In this document: piece by piece, positions 20,201 through 28,701 of the stretch
Numbering within the stretch: the first letter of the stretch is position 1
How the letters are laid out: each line of letters opens with the position of its first letter
NCBI GenBank assembly: GCA_028710895.1
Contig: JAQTTH010000012.1
Location: 99,357-163,356 of the forward strand
Reading direction: 5' to 3'
DNA from: Paludibacter sp.
GTDB lineage: Bacteria > Bacteroidota > Bacteroidia > Bacteroidales > Paludibacteraceae
DNA length: 64,000 nucleotides
Program-made: the position numbers and the translations under genes
Notes under the pieces: generated by a model
Told to the model about the DNA's origin: nothing
The model's input: only the letters and a program-made list of their open reading frames with translations
The model's database searches: none

Positions 20201-20380
20201 TTTCCCGGCTTGCGCTAGAATAACTTCAACTTCTTTCAATGCCGATTCAGGCAGTTGCTTTTCAGCCAGTTCGTTTACTTTCTCCCAACGTTTTGCCAAC
20301 GAGATATCTTCTTTAGCGGCTAACATATAACCGGTAAAAATCAGCGAAATAAGAATTACAAATAAAATAGTTTTTTTCAT
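14264..20380 (-). CDS. alpha-2-macroglobulin-like secreted protein without thioester
   Basis: A 2038-residue protein with an N-terminal signal sequence (MKKTILFVILISLIFTGYMLA). The first ~600 residues are a Bacteroidota-type helical region with a short acidic, low-complexity patch near 230-275. An MG2-like domain with VYRPGQSVYFKG sits near residue 655. The central A2M domain is near 1270-1320 (FFYPQLRTDSTGNVKFTF and APESLTRWNVKMLAHT). A helical TED-like region follows from about 1490. Bacterial A2M proteins usually trap proteases through a CxEQ thioester; here the expected position, near ISTPEDDNALDYFTAYY, has no Cys or Gln pair. No penicillin-binding protein 1C gene, the usual proteobacterial partner, is nearby. 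A CAAATATA -7 box for the minus strand lies at 20421-20428. Envelope protease inhibition is inferred, not shown. Confidence 0.85.
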   Translation of the reverse strand: MKKTILFVILISLIFTGYMLAAKEDISLAKRWEKVNELAEKQLPESALKEVEVILAQAGKEKNSVEVIKAMVYKMRFALEKNPDEAPALIKDFEAFTLKSTDPAERALLHSMTAELYAQYYQKDQWTINNRTEITGLVPEDMKEWTKNIYFDKITRHLAASLENRSILQKTDALKFSTLFIKGKDSKELQPTLYDFLCYRKIDILSSLLNESFNNNIFNIKEILSDSTIVMNDSLIAVDTVATDEFAVTVDTIAVDSVAIESIDFPESQNVSFRNSQLAPDTTSSIFETLIHKTYKELIDFRKNQHNDPAALYAELSYLKFNHNHSHIENRDSIYISRLYKLEKEYTNSESVIEVLALKANFYMIKTYDYRFRKVADDFLLNDSLKQQSKFKRIAYNICEEGIRRFPKYKRIDLLHNLKAIILHRSIDATVPNVAKPGSSVITSIRTSNVDTLKISVFKINDSAINYFRYHQANRNVASYPNRTLVRTDIVVPKKDYYFNTVETKYEFRVSDYGQYEMIVSANGAKESAIYSFCVTNLMHLQRDKSKKGHEIFVTDFATGKPLSDVKVSIYKSKWDYETNVTHVDSLTTSITDKSGYCSFDSLTESNYVLFLNKGMDNAYSINITNYGSNWRSGDEANKDLLKLDILTDRVVYRPGQSVYFKGIAYIVTPLRQEVVVNKTIEVKLTNVNNEQMSSKKFTTNEFGSFSGEFILPENGLNGEYTLEAGDYCTKQIFVEEYKRPTLETMIEVPKTEVVWGDSTHFKGSVKGFSGYSIAGAKVKYNITRSAHRLCKGYYPEEVVQTGTTTTNAEGIFDVSFIPKRSQQSVKSIEEQYFNYTLMVDVTDAKGETQHEEQSLSVGDKSLFISTDISSLVKKDTFTIQVTTATINDEPVNKVLNYFLYRLKENSCCNEDIVSDSVPPIDKEVIHGSFESKTGKLFLNLKQLKSGQYKLVLKTTDSQNREVKTEEVFILYSNKDKRPPVKVHAWLTDKNIGCNVGNVARVRFGTSNKDAYILYELSKGSEVIKQSWIRLTNECKTFEIPFLKEYGDGVTAMFTLVRNGKIYTQSASIVLNAVERTLEPKLSVFRDKLKPGEKTSWTVQIPGTDKKHIAELLVGMYDASLDKIARNKWFFQPVYFPNVVAATEWESYNVTQSDFGYSEWSEIKEVKDFQLDQLNWFGIPAGGETPRLMYGVTAMTKVMDRNSDMQRSCVKSSRLDVTNMALLGSSGVEPPPALRSSVKFTAPVMKDDVETSSVREESDATLSVNPDKIKLRTNFNETAFFYPQLRTDSTGNVKFTFTAPESLTRWNVKMLAHTPDLYFGQGEAQVVTQKDLMVQMNMPRFVRRSDKLLLSANVINLTDKALTAAVQFEMMDPATEKSIKLKDAAPKTVTLAANETKAVEWELTEFSPYELVICKAIAQAGNFSDGEQKYLPVLPDKVLVTESLPLTIRGNQTRTFSFESLLKNGSKVDTKNLSVEFSSNPAWYAVQALPTISTPEDDNALDYFTAYYANSLAAFIANSNPKIAATFDRWKKAGGSREALLSNLEKNAELKNMLLEETPWVMAAKDETEQKRQIALLFDINMQKNQGQQYLDKLLALQMPSGGFTWFKGMSESRYITQEILLNLGRLNRLTGKADANQQAAIASALRYLDLEMAHDFENLKKYNSNYRNEECVDNMQLFYLHLRSEFSAIPVVASAQEAVKFYTAQSEKDWTNFTLYGKAMMAVVANRNGKTQLANDILKSLKENALKTDEFGMYWAKNTSGYFWNERPIAVQAAIIEAFTEITKNTADIDELKIWLLKQKQTQRWDSPMATVDAIYALLNQGSDWLANEGSVKIKAGNKTLQPVSAEAGTGYFKETIPVAEVRSDMGKVTVNKTDKGIGWGAMYWQYYQDLDKIQGQGGPMKITKKLFVEKMTASGKTMMPIEQAELHKGDKVITRLVITTDRNLEFVALKDLRASCFEPVNQLSGCEWKENVCYYQTTKDASMQFFFSFLPKGTYVFEYGLWVNAAGEYTSGIAAIQCQYAPEFVSHTGGERIQIK

Positions 20381-20420
20381 ATCCCTATGGATTTGTATTT
20401 TTTTAGAATCAATGGAAAAA

Positions 20421-20428
20421 CAAATATA
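20421..20428 (-). promoter_or_regulatory. -7 box for the A2M-like gene
   Basis: CAAATATA on the plus strand is TATATTTG on the minus strand, 40 bases before the A2M start. No clear -33 partner was found. Confidence 0.45.
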
Positions 20429-20544
20429 GTACCAAAAAGCGGATTAATAATTGAACCTGACCAATTATGATAAGCATTTATTCAGTTAAACGTAGAATGT
20501 ATCATTTTATGATATAAAAGATTAATTAAATAGACCTACTCCAA

Positions 20545-20886
20545 CTTCCAAACTCCTTACTGCGAGTTCCAAACTTGCTACTGCAACTTTCAAATTAGTT
20601 ACTGCGACTTCCAAACTCATTACTGCGAGTATCAAACTTGTTACTGCAACTTTCAGAATCATTACTGCGAGTATCAAACTTGCTACTGCAAGTTCCAAAC
20701 TCATTACTGCGAGTATCAAACTTGCTACTGCAAGTTCCAAACTCATTACTGCGAGTATCAAACTTGTTACTGCGACTTCCAAACTCATTACTGCGAGTAT
20801 CAAACTTGTTACTGCAACTTTCAAATTAGTTACTGCGAGTATGAAACTTGCTACTGCAAGTTCCAAACTTGTTACTGCGACTTCCC
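20545..20886. repeat. 16-copy 21-bp tandem repeat
   Basis: Sixteen full copies plus six bases of a 21-bp unit of the type AGTATCAAACTTGTTACTGC(G/A), with variants that partly alternate so a 42-bp higher-order unit is visible. Five of the six reading frames stay open through it. The longest frame with an ATG is on the minus strand, 20522-20935 (137 codons), and would encode heptads of the form LAVxSLx; on the plus strand one frame reads xSKLxTA but has no start codon. There are no spacers, so it is not a CRISPR array. Whether it is translated is undecided. Confidence 0.9.
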
Positions 20887-20940
20887 CAAAACAAACCCGC
20901 CCAATCTGAAATCGAGAAATATCGCTTTTTTCCAAGAATA

Positions 20941-20974
20941 AAAAACCTCATAAGCAACAGCCTATGAGGTTTTT
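20941..20974. terminator. bidirectional terminator after the DUF4403 gene
   Basis: AAAAACCTCATA at 20941-20952 pairs perfectly with TATGAGGTTTTT at 20963-20974 over a 10-base loop. The A-rich and T-rich arms let it work on either strand; the DUF4403 gene ends at 20995. Confidence 0.8.
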
Positions 20975-20994
20975 ATAGTTTTTAAATCCGATTC

Positions 20995-22386
20995 TTATAA
21001 TTTCAAATCCTGTACTTTCAGTCCGATATTTCCTTTTACATTAGCTTGTACCCTAACTGCTCCCGGTACCAAACTCAGGCTGGTAACGCTTACACTATTC
21101 AGTTTTCCCTGAAGCGACACACCATCCATGATAGTATAATTACCAAGCATTTGATTTACATCTAACTTCATTTTGTCCAGGTTATCTTTAATGGAATAAG
21201 TCAGATAAGGAGTAAGTTGTTTCAAAATCATGCCATGCAACAACCAACCGGCACTTTTTACCAATGCATTCGATGTTTTCACTTCAAATTCAGGTTCTGT
21301 AATTTCGACAGCCGTTTTTTCTGCGTTATACGTCATGTTACCGGTAAAATAAATACGCCCTTTGAGCGATCCAATCACATCGGCAATAAAAACTGCTTTA
21401 CCCTCGCTTCCAAAAAGCGATAAATCGGTAATAGTGATTGCTTTGTTTCCCTGTGTAAAGGTTTTTCCCTGCAATTGTTTTTTGGCAATTTCGGCAATTT
21501 TGTCAAAAGTAACATCGGCACCAATATTCAGATTAAACTGTTGAGCCGGACGAGTCACGTATTTAAATGCAGGAAGAGCTACAGCGGTATTTGCTGCAGG
21601 TTGAGAACCCATAAACGATTCAATCTGCGCATAAAGTGCAACTGCCAGATTCAATTTATTGTTGGTGGTTGTAAATGGCGAAACATACACATCTTTGGGT
21701 GTAATGCGTAACCACACATTATTTTCGGTACTTACCTGACGTGGTTTTTGCGATTCGTTCCAGGCCTGATTTACATATTTCTTCAGGTCAACTGTTTCAG
21801 CCAGCGTTTTATCAATTTGAGCAGTAATCAGTTTATCGCATTGCGATAAAGCGAGACTTGCAACCGGTGTAACAGGCACATTCACTCCTACTACGCTCAA
21901 TTTTGGCGTTTCCAACCATTCGTAACCCGATCCGGTAGTTTTTGCTATCAACTTCCAGTTTTTATCAATGCTGATTGTTGTTTTATACGTAAGCGCAATG
22001 CTTCCGTTGGCTTCGTAATTATCGCCAACCGAATAGCCAAACTTTTCAACTTTCCATGCAAAACGAGTCCAGAGCTTCAATGGAACACGGTATTCTATTA
22101 CATTATTGTTGATAGTAAATGTAAATGGTTGAGCTTTCCATACTTTTACTGAAAGATCTTTGTCCGATAAATTCGAACCTTCGAAAATCAACCCATTCAT
22201 TTTCTTATTGATAGATGCTTCCAGTTTTTTCACATCAAGTTCCACTTGCAACGGAATTTCGGATACTGCCGGAGCGATATTGGAAGGCAAATAGGATTCT
22301 TTTGGTTTTTCTATCTGTAAGGTTTTACACGATGAAAAAAATAACGCGACACACGTTAGCGACAAAATAAAATTTAGTTTTTTCAC
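20995..22386 (-). CDS. DUF4403 family lipoprotein
   Basis: The GTG at 22386 is preferred as start (463 residues): it puts a normal lipoprotein signal at the N terminus (KKLNFILSLTCVALFFSSC), and an ATG 42 bases upstream lies inside a TAATTTTG -7 box (22426-22433). The rest fits DUF4403, a Bacteroidota family whose N-terminal part has a lipid-binding tubular-lipocalin-like fold by reputation; function is unknown. Cysteine after FFSS is the predicted lipid attachment site, so the protein is anchored in the envelope. It is monocistronic, between a terminator and a CotH gene in the opposite direction. Confidence 0.82.
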   Translation of the reverse strand: MKKLNFILSLTCVALFFSSCKTLQIEKPKESYLPSNIAPAVSEIPLQVELDVKKLEASINKKMNGLIFEGSNLSDKDLSVKVWKAQPFTFTINNNVIEYRVPLKLWTRFAWKVEKFGYSVGDNYEANGSIALTYKTTISIDKNWKLIAKTTGSGYEWLETPKLSVVGVNVPVTPVASLALSQCDKLITAQIDKTLAETVDLKKYVNQAWNESQKPRQVSTENNVWLRITPKDVYVSPFTTTNNKLNLAVALYAQIESFMGSQPAANTAVALPAFKYVTRPAQQFNLNIGADVTFDKIAEIAKKQLQGKTFTQGNKAITITDLSLFGSEGKAVFIADVIGSLKGRIYFTGNMTYNAEKTAVEITEPEFEVKTSNALVKSAGWLLHGMILKQLTPYLTYSIKDNLDKMKLDVNQMLGNYTIMDGVSLQGKLNSVSVTSLSLVPGAVRVQANVKGNIGLKVQDLKL

Positions 22387-22428
22387 TTCAAAAAAATTTA
22401 AATTATTGTTTGAAAAATTCTGCTGCAA

Positions 22429-22817
22429 AATTAACCCTTTTTACCGAAATAATTGCCTAATGAAGTATAAAGAAAAATACTTTTTACAATACTTAGCTCC
22501 TTTTCCTAATAAAATAAGATTTGTTTATATATTTGCAGTATTCATTGTGAATAAGAAACAAAACATTGGTTTCGCGTATTTAAATTGTTGGCTATACATA
22601 GGAATAACAAAGTTTGTGTTTCATGAATAATAACTGATTACAAATCAGTATGAAATACACAAAGTAAAATAGTGAACAATTATAAAATTTAAGTGTTACA
22701 ACACAGAATTGAAGTATGTAGGCTATGTAAATTCAGAAGTTCTTCGATTATTATCAATGCCATAAACTCAGCCGTTTATTATACAAAACATAAATTTCCG
22801 AATTAAAAAATCTATTT
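22429..22817. other. long gap before the CotH/LTD gene
   Basis: About 390 bases without a convincing gene. A TATATTTG -7 box at 22528-22535 on the plus strand would give a leader of about 275 bases for the CotH gene. A short frame in this stretch has no family resemblance. No strong hairpin was seen. Confidence 0.4.
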
Positions 22818-25403
22818 ATGAGAAAAAAACTACTCTTCGCATTTCTCCTTATAGTGCTTACTACCACAGCGCAGAATCTACCGCATTACAAACTCACGAT
22901 TTCCGAAACAGATCTGGCATTAATGTATGCACGCCCTGAGGATGAAACCTATTACCCTGCAGTTTTTCAGGTAGATACATTTACCTATAATGTACAGGCA
23001 AGATTCAAGGGGTCAACAACTCTGTTTTACCCCAAAAAGAGCTGGGCAATTAAATTCAATAACAAAAAAAATTATTTCGGGGTATCCCGCATCAATCTGA
23101 ATGCCGATTATAAGGATTACTCCAATCTCCGAAATTTTCTGATTATGAGACTCTTTGATTATTTAGGAAGTCCGGCTTCTAAAATCAAACATGTAACGTA
23201 CGAAGTCAATAATCAGCCCTATGGTATTTATACGCAAGTTGAGCAAATAAACGATGAGTATCTGGCAAGAAATGGTCGCGCGCCCATATCCATCTATAAA
23301 GCATTGAATCATGGTGCATTGATGGCACCAACTGTCAGAGACGACTATTATTCAAATATCTGGCAAATTGAATTGGGTGGTGACCCATCTTTCAATGAAT
23401 TGAGAAATTTATTCAATAAGACTTTATACTGGACAAAAAATGATTTTGACGCACATGCATCTGAGATAATTGACGTGGATAATTTCCTCAACTTCTTTGC
23501 AGTGCACTTTGTGTTTCTTGATATGGATAATTTCACAAAGAATATATTCATGAACAAGAACAGTCAAAACGTGAAATATGAATTATTACCCTGGGATAAT
23601 GAAGGCTCATTCGGCAATTCGGCTGTAGGGGTTTTCGACTCTACATCTGTAACATACAATATGCGCGATGCGTTTACTCCCGAATATCAGGTAGTATTTC
23701 AACGATTATTAGAGAACCCAACCTACCGAACAGTTTTTAAAAGCAAGGTAAATAAAATAATCACTGATGGGTTCAGTTATCTGGACACATTGATTGACAA
23801 TACATACTCAAAGATAAAGCAGGATGTATACCTTGATAACCGCAAAGAAGCAACAAATCAGCAGTTTGATAATGAGATACCAAAACTAAAATGGTTTTTA
23901 GCGCATCGTAAAACATTTCTACAAGCGAATAATATTCCTGAACGAAATGTATTGACAAACTTTTATTGTTCTAATCCTTTACCAACACCTTCAGATCCAA
24001 TTATAAATTTCAGAATAACATCTCCAGTGGCACAACCGGTAAGAATGTTTTTTGCCGATTCTGTCGATTTCAATAAATTTGGTCAGTCGTTCAAATTTAG
24101 TAGTTTGAGACTCTATGATGATGGTCTACATAATGATTTGCTAGCTAATGATTTGGTTTATGGCAATACGCTGGATGCTACAAAATTTGTGGGAAAACTT
24201 GTGCCGTTTGCACTCACAGGAGCTGAGCAAAATTATCCTGCAAATGGCATATTTTACATCGATTATTATGGTTCCAAATCCTATGCTATTAATAAAGGCA
24301 ACATAAATGCAAACCTTAGCAGTAGGTTGAAAATAGGAAACGTATCTAAGTATAACAATCAGAATTATGTAGAAATAATAAATACTTCTTCTACTTTAAG
24401 CAGTGATTTATCTTATTGCCACTTGCGAACAAACGACCCTACGAATGATTTTATGTTTCGTGATGGTATAGTAATTTTACCAAATGAAACTATTTATATA
24501 GCCCCAAGTCTGGCATTAGGCAATCAGTTTTTCCCAACTAAAAGATCCTTCTTTACCTTGCCATACGCTATATCTACTACCGATTCACTGCATCTACTTT
24601 CTCCGGTGCTAACACCCATTGTTTCAACAAAGGTAAATGCTGTTCAAACACTTACAGCTAAAGGTTCTGACATAGTAATTAATGAAATAAATTACAAATC
24701 GGGAGCCGATAAGCCAACAGGGGATTGGGTTGAAATATACAATCAGGGGAATGTTGCCGTAGATATGTCGGGGTGGATTTTCAAAGATGGAGATAATCTG
24801 CATGGATTCCCATTCCCAAGTGGCTTTAGCCTGCCAGCTGATGGATATGCTATAGTTACCGAGAATATAACGACATTTAAAGCTGTTTATCCGAACATGC
24901 CAAATGTATTTGGGAGCACAGGATTTGGACTGTCGAGTACTGGTGAAGCTGTCAGACTCTATGATAAACAAGGCGTATTAGTCGACTCAGTCGTGTATAG
25001 TTCTGTAGCTCCGTGGGCTCCCGAAGCTGCCGGCTCAGGACCTACATTAGAGTTGAGAAACCCTGCACTTGACAACACCCTGGCCGAAAACTGGTATGCA
25101 GACACTTACAAGAGTGGATCTCCGGGTGCACCCAATTATTTGAAAGCTTCGGTTGGAAATCTATCGCAAGCTTCATTCAAATTATATCCAAACCCGGCCA
25201 AAGGAATGTTCTTTATAAATTCGGAATCCGGAGATTTGACTGTTGAACTGCTAACGCTTCAGGGATCCATATTGAAAACAATCCAAACACAGACAGGGTT
25301 AGAACCAGGTATTGATATAAGTTATCTGCCTAAAGGTATGTACCTGGTTAAGATTAGTACAAATACCGATAAATTACATGTAGAGAAATTAATTATCAAA
25401 TAA
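22818..25403 (+). CDS. secreted CotH-family protein with LTD domain and type IX tail
   Basis: An 861-residue protein with signal peptide MRKKLLFAFLLIVLTTTAQN. The CotH-like domain covers about 20-380: QARFKGSTTLFYPKKSWAIKF, NQPYGIYTQVEQINDEYL, and the acidic YELLPWDNEGSF near residue 260. CotH of Bacillus is a spore-coat protein kinase; the Bacteroidota members are uncharacterised. A lamin-tail domain is near 615-715 (DIVINEINYKSG and DWVEIYNQGNVAVDMSGWIFKD). The last 75 residues form a Por secretion tail (FKLYPNPAKGMFFI, PKGMYLVKI), so export by type IX secretion and cell-surface attachment are likely. Confidence 0.9.
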   Translation: MRKKLLFAFLLIVLTTTAQNLPHYKLTISETDLALMYARPEDETYYPAVFQVDTFTYNVQARFKGSTTLFYPKKSWAIKFNNKKNYFGVSRINLNADYKDYSNLRNFLIMRLFDYLGSPASKIKHVTYEVNNQPYGIYTQVEQINDEYLARNGRAPISIYKALNHGALMAPTVRDDYYSNIWQIELGGDPSFNELRNLFNKTLYWTKNDFDAHASEIIDVDNFLNFFAVHFVFLDMDNFTKNIFMNKNSQNVKYELLPWDNEGSFGNSAVGVFDSTSVTYNMRDAFTPEYQVVFQRLLENPTYRTVFKSKVNKIITDGFSYLDTLIDNTYSKIKQDVYLDNRKEATNQQFDNEIPKLKWFLAHRKTFLQANNIPERNVLTNFYCSNPLPTPSDPIINFRITSPVAQPVRMFFADSVDFNKFGQSFKFSSLRLYDDGLHNDLLANDLVYGNTLDATKFVGKLVPFALTGAEQNYPANGIFYIDYYGSKSYAINKGNINANLSSRLKIGNVSKYNNQNYVEIINTSSTLSSDLSYCHLRTNDPTNDFMFRDGIVILPNETIYIAPSLALGNQFFPTKRSFFTLPYAISTTDSLHLLSPVLTPIVSTKVNAVQTLTAKGSDIVINEINYKSGADKPTGDWVEIYNQGNVAVDMSGWIFKDGDNLHGFPFPSGFSLPADGYAIVTENITTFKAVYPNMPNVFGSTGFGLSSTGEAVRLYDKQGVLVDSVVYSSVAPWAPEAAGSGPTLELRNPALDNTLAENWYADTYKSGSPGAPNYLKASVGNLSQASFKLYPNPAKGMFFINSESGDLTVELLTLQGSILKTIQTQTGLEPGIDISYLPKGMYLVKISTNTDKLHVEKLIIK

Positions 25404-25430
25404 ATTTATCGAGCATTAAGCATTTCGACA

Positions 25431-25473
25431 TAAAAAAAAACGCCTGCTGAATTTAAAATCAGCAGGCGTTTTT
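25431..25473. terminator. bidirectional terminator between CotH and lon
   Basis: CGCCTGCTGA at 25441-25450 pairs perfectly with TCAGCAGGCG at 25459-25468, with an A-run on the left and T-run on the right, ending both convergent genes. Confidence 0.92.
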
Positions 25474-25484
25474 CATGTATTTAA

Positions 25485-27899
25485 TTATTTCAATAATGCC
25501 AAATCAATTACTTCCATGATATCTTTTACAAAATGAAATTTCAATCCCTTTAAATAAATTGGTTTAATTTCATCAATGTCTTTTTCATTATCAACACAAA
25601 GAATGATGTCTGTAATTCCGGCACGTTTAGCAGCCAGTATCTTTTCTTTAATACCACCAACCGGAAGCACTTTTCCACGAAGGGTAATCTCACCGGTCAT
25701 AGCCAGATTCTTACGAACTTTACGTTTTGTGAAAGCAGAAACCAAAGCAGTTGCCATAGTAACACCAGCCGACGGACCATCTTTTGGTATTGCACCTTCG
25801 GGTACGTGTATGTGTACATTCCAGTCTTCAAAAAGCTGACTATCTATTTTCAAATCGTCAGCATGTGCTTTGATATACTCCAACGCCAGCATAGCCGATT
25901 CTTTCATCACATCACCCAGATTTCCGGTAAGGGTAAGTCGGGGCGCTTTACTTTTGCTCAAACTCGATTCAATAAACAGTATTTCGCCACCAACCTGCGT
26001 CCAGGCCAATCCTGTAACAACGCCGTAATAATCATTTCCTTCGTATTTATCTTTGCTGTAACGTGGAGCTCCTAAATAGGTTTTCAAATCATCTTCAGTC
26101 AATTCCAGGTTATACTTTTCATCGGTAGCCACTCGTTTCGCTACTTTACGCATTACTCCTGCAATCTGACGATTCAACTCACGAACACCCGATTCACGTG
26201 TATACGATTCAATCAGTTTATTTAAAACTGGCTTAGGTAACGTTATATCCGATTCCTTCAAACCATGATTTTCCAATTCCTTCGAAACCAAATGACGACG
26301 GGCGATTTCCAGTTTTTCTTCCTGCGTATAACCGCTCACTTCAATCAACTCCATACGATCCAACAACGGACGTGGAATAGTACTCAGGTTATTGGCTGTT
26401 GCAATAAAAAGTACCTTCGACAGGTCAAAATCCACATCCAGATAATTATCGTGGAATGCTGTATTTTGTTCCGGGTCGAGCACTTCAAGCAAAGCCGAAG
26501 AAGGATCTCCTTTATAGTCAGCAGTGATTTTATCTATTTCGTCCAACACAAAAACCGGGTTTGCCGTATCGGCCTTTTGTATATTTTGCATGATTCTTCC
26601 CGGCAAAGCACCAATATAGGTACGACGATGTCCGCGGATTTCAGCCTCATCGTGCAATCCACCCAACGAAACCCGCACATATTTGCGGTTCAACGCTGTG
26701 GCAATTGATTTTCCCAATGATGTTTTTCCAACTCCGGGAGGGCCATATAAACATATAATCGGTGATTTCATGTCACCTTTCAATTTCAGCACAGCCAAAT
26801 GTTCCAAAATACGATCTTTTACCTGATCCATTCCAAAATGGTCTTTGTCAAGTACTTTTTTCGCATTTTTCAGGTTGAAGTTATCCTTCGAAAATTCATT
26901 CCACGGCAAATCAAGCATGGTCTCGATGTAGTTCAATTGCGTTGAATAATCCGGTGAATGCTGACTTGTCCGCTCAAGTTTCTTCAATTCCTTATCAAAA
27001 ACCTTCGCTATGGCTTCGCTCCATTTCTTCTTTTTCGCCCGATCTCTGAAATCAGCCACATCTTCTTCGGGCGAACCGCCACCCAATTCATTTTGAATGG
27101 TTTTCATCTGCTGTTGCAGAAAATATTCACGTTGTTGTTGGTCAATGCCTTCTTTGGCTTTATTCTGAATCGATAATTTAATTTCAAGCAATTGCGATTC
27201 TTTGTTAAGCAGTTCCAGCAACTGATAGCCACGCTCCATTACTTCGTCAATTTCGAGCAAACGTTGTTTTTCCTTAACATGCAAACCGAAGTTCACACAA
27301 ACATAATTTATAAGGAAAACGGGATTCTCAATATTCCGAATAGCAAAAGCCATTTCGGGAGACATTACCCCGGAATTATTGATAATATTCGTTGCTAAAT
27401 CCTTGATGGAAGATACAAGTGCCTGAAATAACCCATCATTCGGATCGGGAACTACATCCTCCACCAAATTCACTTTCGCTTTTAAATAAGGTTTCACCGA
27501 CTCTTGCTCGCCCAAATGAAAACGACGTTTACCTTCCAGAATGACAGTTGTTGTATTATCAGGCATTTCCAGAATACGCACAACCTGTGCAACTGTACCC
27601 ATTTGGTAAAGCTGATCGATGGTCGGATCATCCAATTTTTTATCTATCTGCGAGCACACACCAATCAAAATTTCGTTTTCATTGGCAGCACGTACCAACT
27701 TCAACGATTTCGAACGGGCAACAGCTACAGGTAGTAAAACGCCCGGATAAAGCACCATGTTTCGAAGCGGTAATATTGGCAGTACGTCACCGGATACAAT
27801 ATTGAGTTCCGACGAGCGTTCATCGAGCGAAATTATGGGAAAAATATCCGACGAACCCATCATATCATCAGAGAATAAATTATCAAAAGGATTATTCAT
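25485..27899 (-). CDS. lon: ATP-dependent protease Lon
   Basis: An ATP-dependent serine protease of the cytoplasm that degrades misfolded and regulatory proteins. From the ATG at 27899 it has 804 residues; ATGs at 27929 and 27947 are alternatives. The N-terminal substrate-binding LON domain begins at [19 protein letters not shown]. The AAA+ module has Walker [14 protein letters not shown] (about 386) and Walker [10 protein letters not shown]. The protease domain has the catalytic Ser in [15 protein letters not shown] (about 710) and Lys in [14 protein letters not shown] (about 751). All key residues are intact. It is transcribed alone. Confidence 0.97.
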   Translation of the reverse strand: MNNPFDNLFSDDMMGSSDIFPIISLDERSSELNIVSGDVLPILPLRNMVLYPGVLLPVAVARSKSLKLVRAANENEILIGVCSQIDKKLDDPTIDQLYQMGTVAQVVRILEMPDNTTTVILEGKRRFHLGEQESVKPYLKAKVNLVEDVVPDPNDGLFQALVSSIKDLATNIINNSGVMSPEMAFAIRNIENPVFLINYVCVNFGLHVKEKQRLLEIDEVMERGYQLLELLNKESQLLEIKLSIQNKAKEGIDQQQREYFLQQQMKTIQNELGGGSPEEDVADFRDRAKKKKWSEAIAKVFDKELKKLERTSQHSPDYSTQLNYIETMLDLPWNEFSKDNFNLKNAKKVLDKDHFGMDQVKDRILEHLAVLKLKGDMKSPIICLYGPPGVGKTSLGKSIATALNRKYVRVSLGGLHDEAEIRGHRRTYIGALPGRIMQNIQKADTANPVFVLDEIDKITADYKGDPSSALLEVLDPEQNTAFHDNYLDVDFDLSKVLFIATANNLSTIPRPLLDRMELIEVSGYTQEEKLEIARRHLVSKELENHGLKESDITLPKPVLNKLIESYTRESGVRELNRQIAGVMRKVAKRVATDEKYNLELTEDDLKTYLGAPRYSKDKYEGNDYYGVVTGLAWTQVGGEILFIESSLSKSKAPRLTLTGNLGDVMKESAMLALEYIKAHADDLKIDSQLFEDWNVHIHVPEGAIPKDGPSAGVTMATALVSAFTKRKVRKNLAMTGEITLRGKVLPVGGIKEKILAAKRAGITDIILCVDNEKDIDEIKPIYLKGLKFHFVKDIMEVIDLALLK

Positions 27900-28052
27900 T
27901 ATTTGGTTGTTTTGCTGCCAATTTGGCATAAGTTTCTTTTTACACAATTTGCGTCAATGTCAATTTAGTCTATACTGCTGATTTAATGCAATATAGATAA
28001 ATACTGATTATTGTGCATTTATATATTTCAATTGCTATGCCAAAAAAAACGG

Positions 28053-28538
28053 TTACAGATCGGATGATTTTTTAAAGTTCTGCCCAAATGACTTGCCTGT
28101 CATTTCATCTACTTTCACACGCCAAACCTTCACATTGCGAAGTGCAGGAATAGAATATTTAAACTCACGGTCGGTGTAGTTACGCATCAGAATATTCATC
28201 AGGTTGGCCTTCTCTTCCAAATCCTCAACAAAGTACACTACACCTTTGCAAAGCACACTTTTGGAAGTCATGCTGTAGCTGCATGCCACATCGGGATGTT
28301 GATATACCAGTTCATGACCTGAACTGAAAGTTACACAAACACGATTATTTAGTTCCAGTAAACTCAAATGCTTTCCTTCGGGTGCCGAATGAAGAATGAT
28401 TTCATCGTTCACATATCCGAAATTCATAGGAATTACATACGGAGTGCCATCTGCTTCGACAATGCCTACAAAACACACATCACATTGGCTTATAATGCCT
28501 TCCATCTCTGTTTTGTCCAGAATAAAACTTGTTCTCAT
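28053..28538 (-). CDS. pyridoxamine 5'-phosphate oxidase-like FMN-binding protein
   Basis: Starting at 28538 (MRTSFILDK) it is 161 residues, the typical size for the Pfam family of FMN-binding split-barrel proteins that includes nitroimidazole-resistance NimA-like proteins. Visible marks are CDVCFVGIVEADGTPYVIPMNFGY, ILHSAPEGKHLSLLELNNRVCVTF and a central V(A)CSYSMTSKSVLCKG. Members bind FMN or heme-type cofactors, but the substrate is unknown. It lies upstream of lon on the same strand, about 150 bases away. Confidence 0.82.
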   Translation of the reverse strand: MRTSFILDKTEMEGIISQCDVCFVGIVEADGTPYVIPMNFGYVNDEIILHSAPEGKHLSLLELNNRVCVTFSSGHELVYQHPDVACSYSMTSKSVLCKGVVYFVEDLEEKANLMNILMRNYTDREFKYSIPALRNVKVWRVKVDEMTGKSFGQNFKKSSDL

Positions 28539-28648
28539 ACTGTAAAATTTTGCTGACAAAAGTACAATAAAATGAGCAGACTCTAAATTGTATTAACATA
28601 TTTATATTCTACAATTGTTGCAATTGAAATCATTTCCGCACACAATAG

Positions 28649-28678
28649 TTGCATTTGTGCAAATAATTAATATCTTTG
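28649..28678 (+). promoter_or_regulatory. promoter of the DUF2147 gene
   Basis: TTG at 28649-28651, 19 bases, then TATCTTTG at 28671-28678, a perfect match to the phylum's consensus, 23 bases before the start codon. Confidence 0.75.
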
Positions 28679-28701
28679 CCTAAATTTTAAATTTATTCAA
28701 T

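Noticed and set aside
20638..20829. plus-strand ORF inside the same repeat
   Set aside because: It starts within the repeat and has no signal or regulatory site of its own.
20545..20886. CRISPR-like array
   Set aside because: The units are directly adjacent, 21 bases each, with no spacers and no cas genes nearby.
20522..20935. 137-codon minus-strand ORF through the 21-bp repeats as a firm gene
   Set aside because: Five of six frames are open because of the repeat composition, so an open frame is not evidence of translation; kept only as a possibility in the repeat entry.
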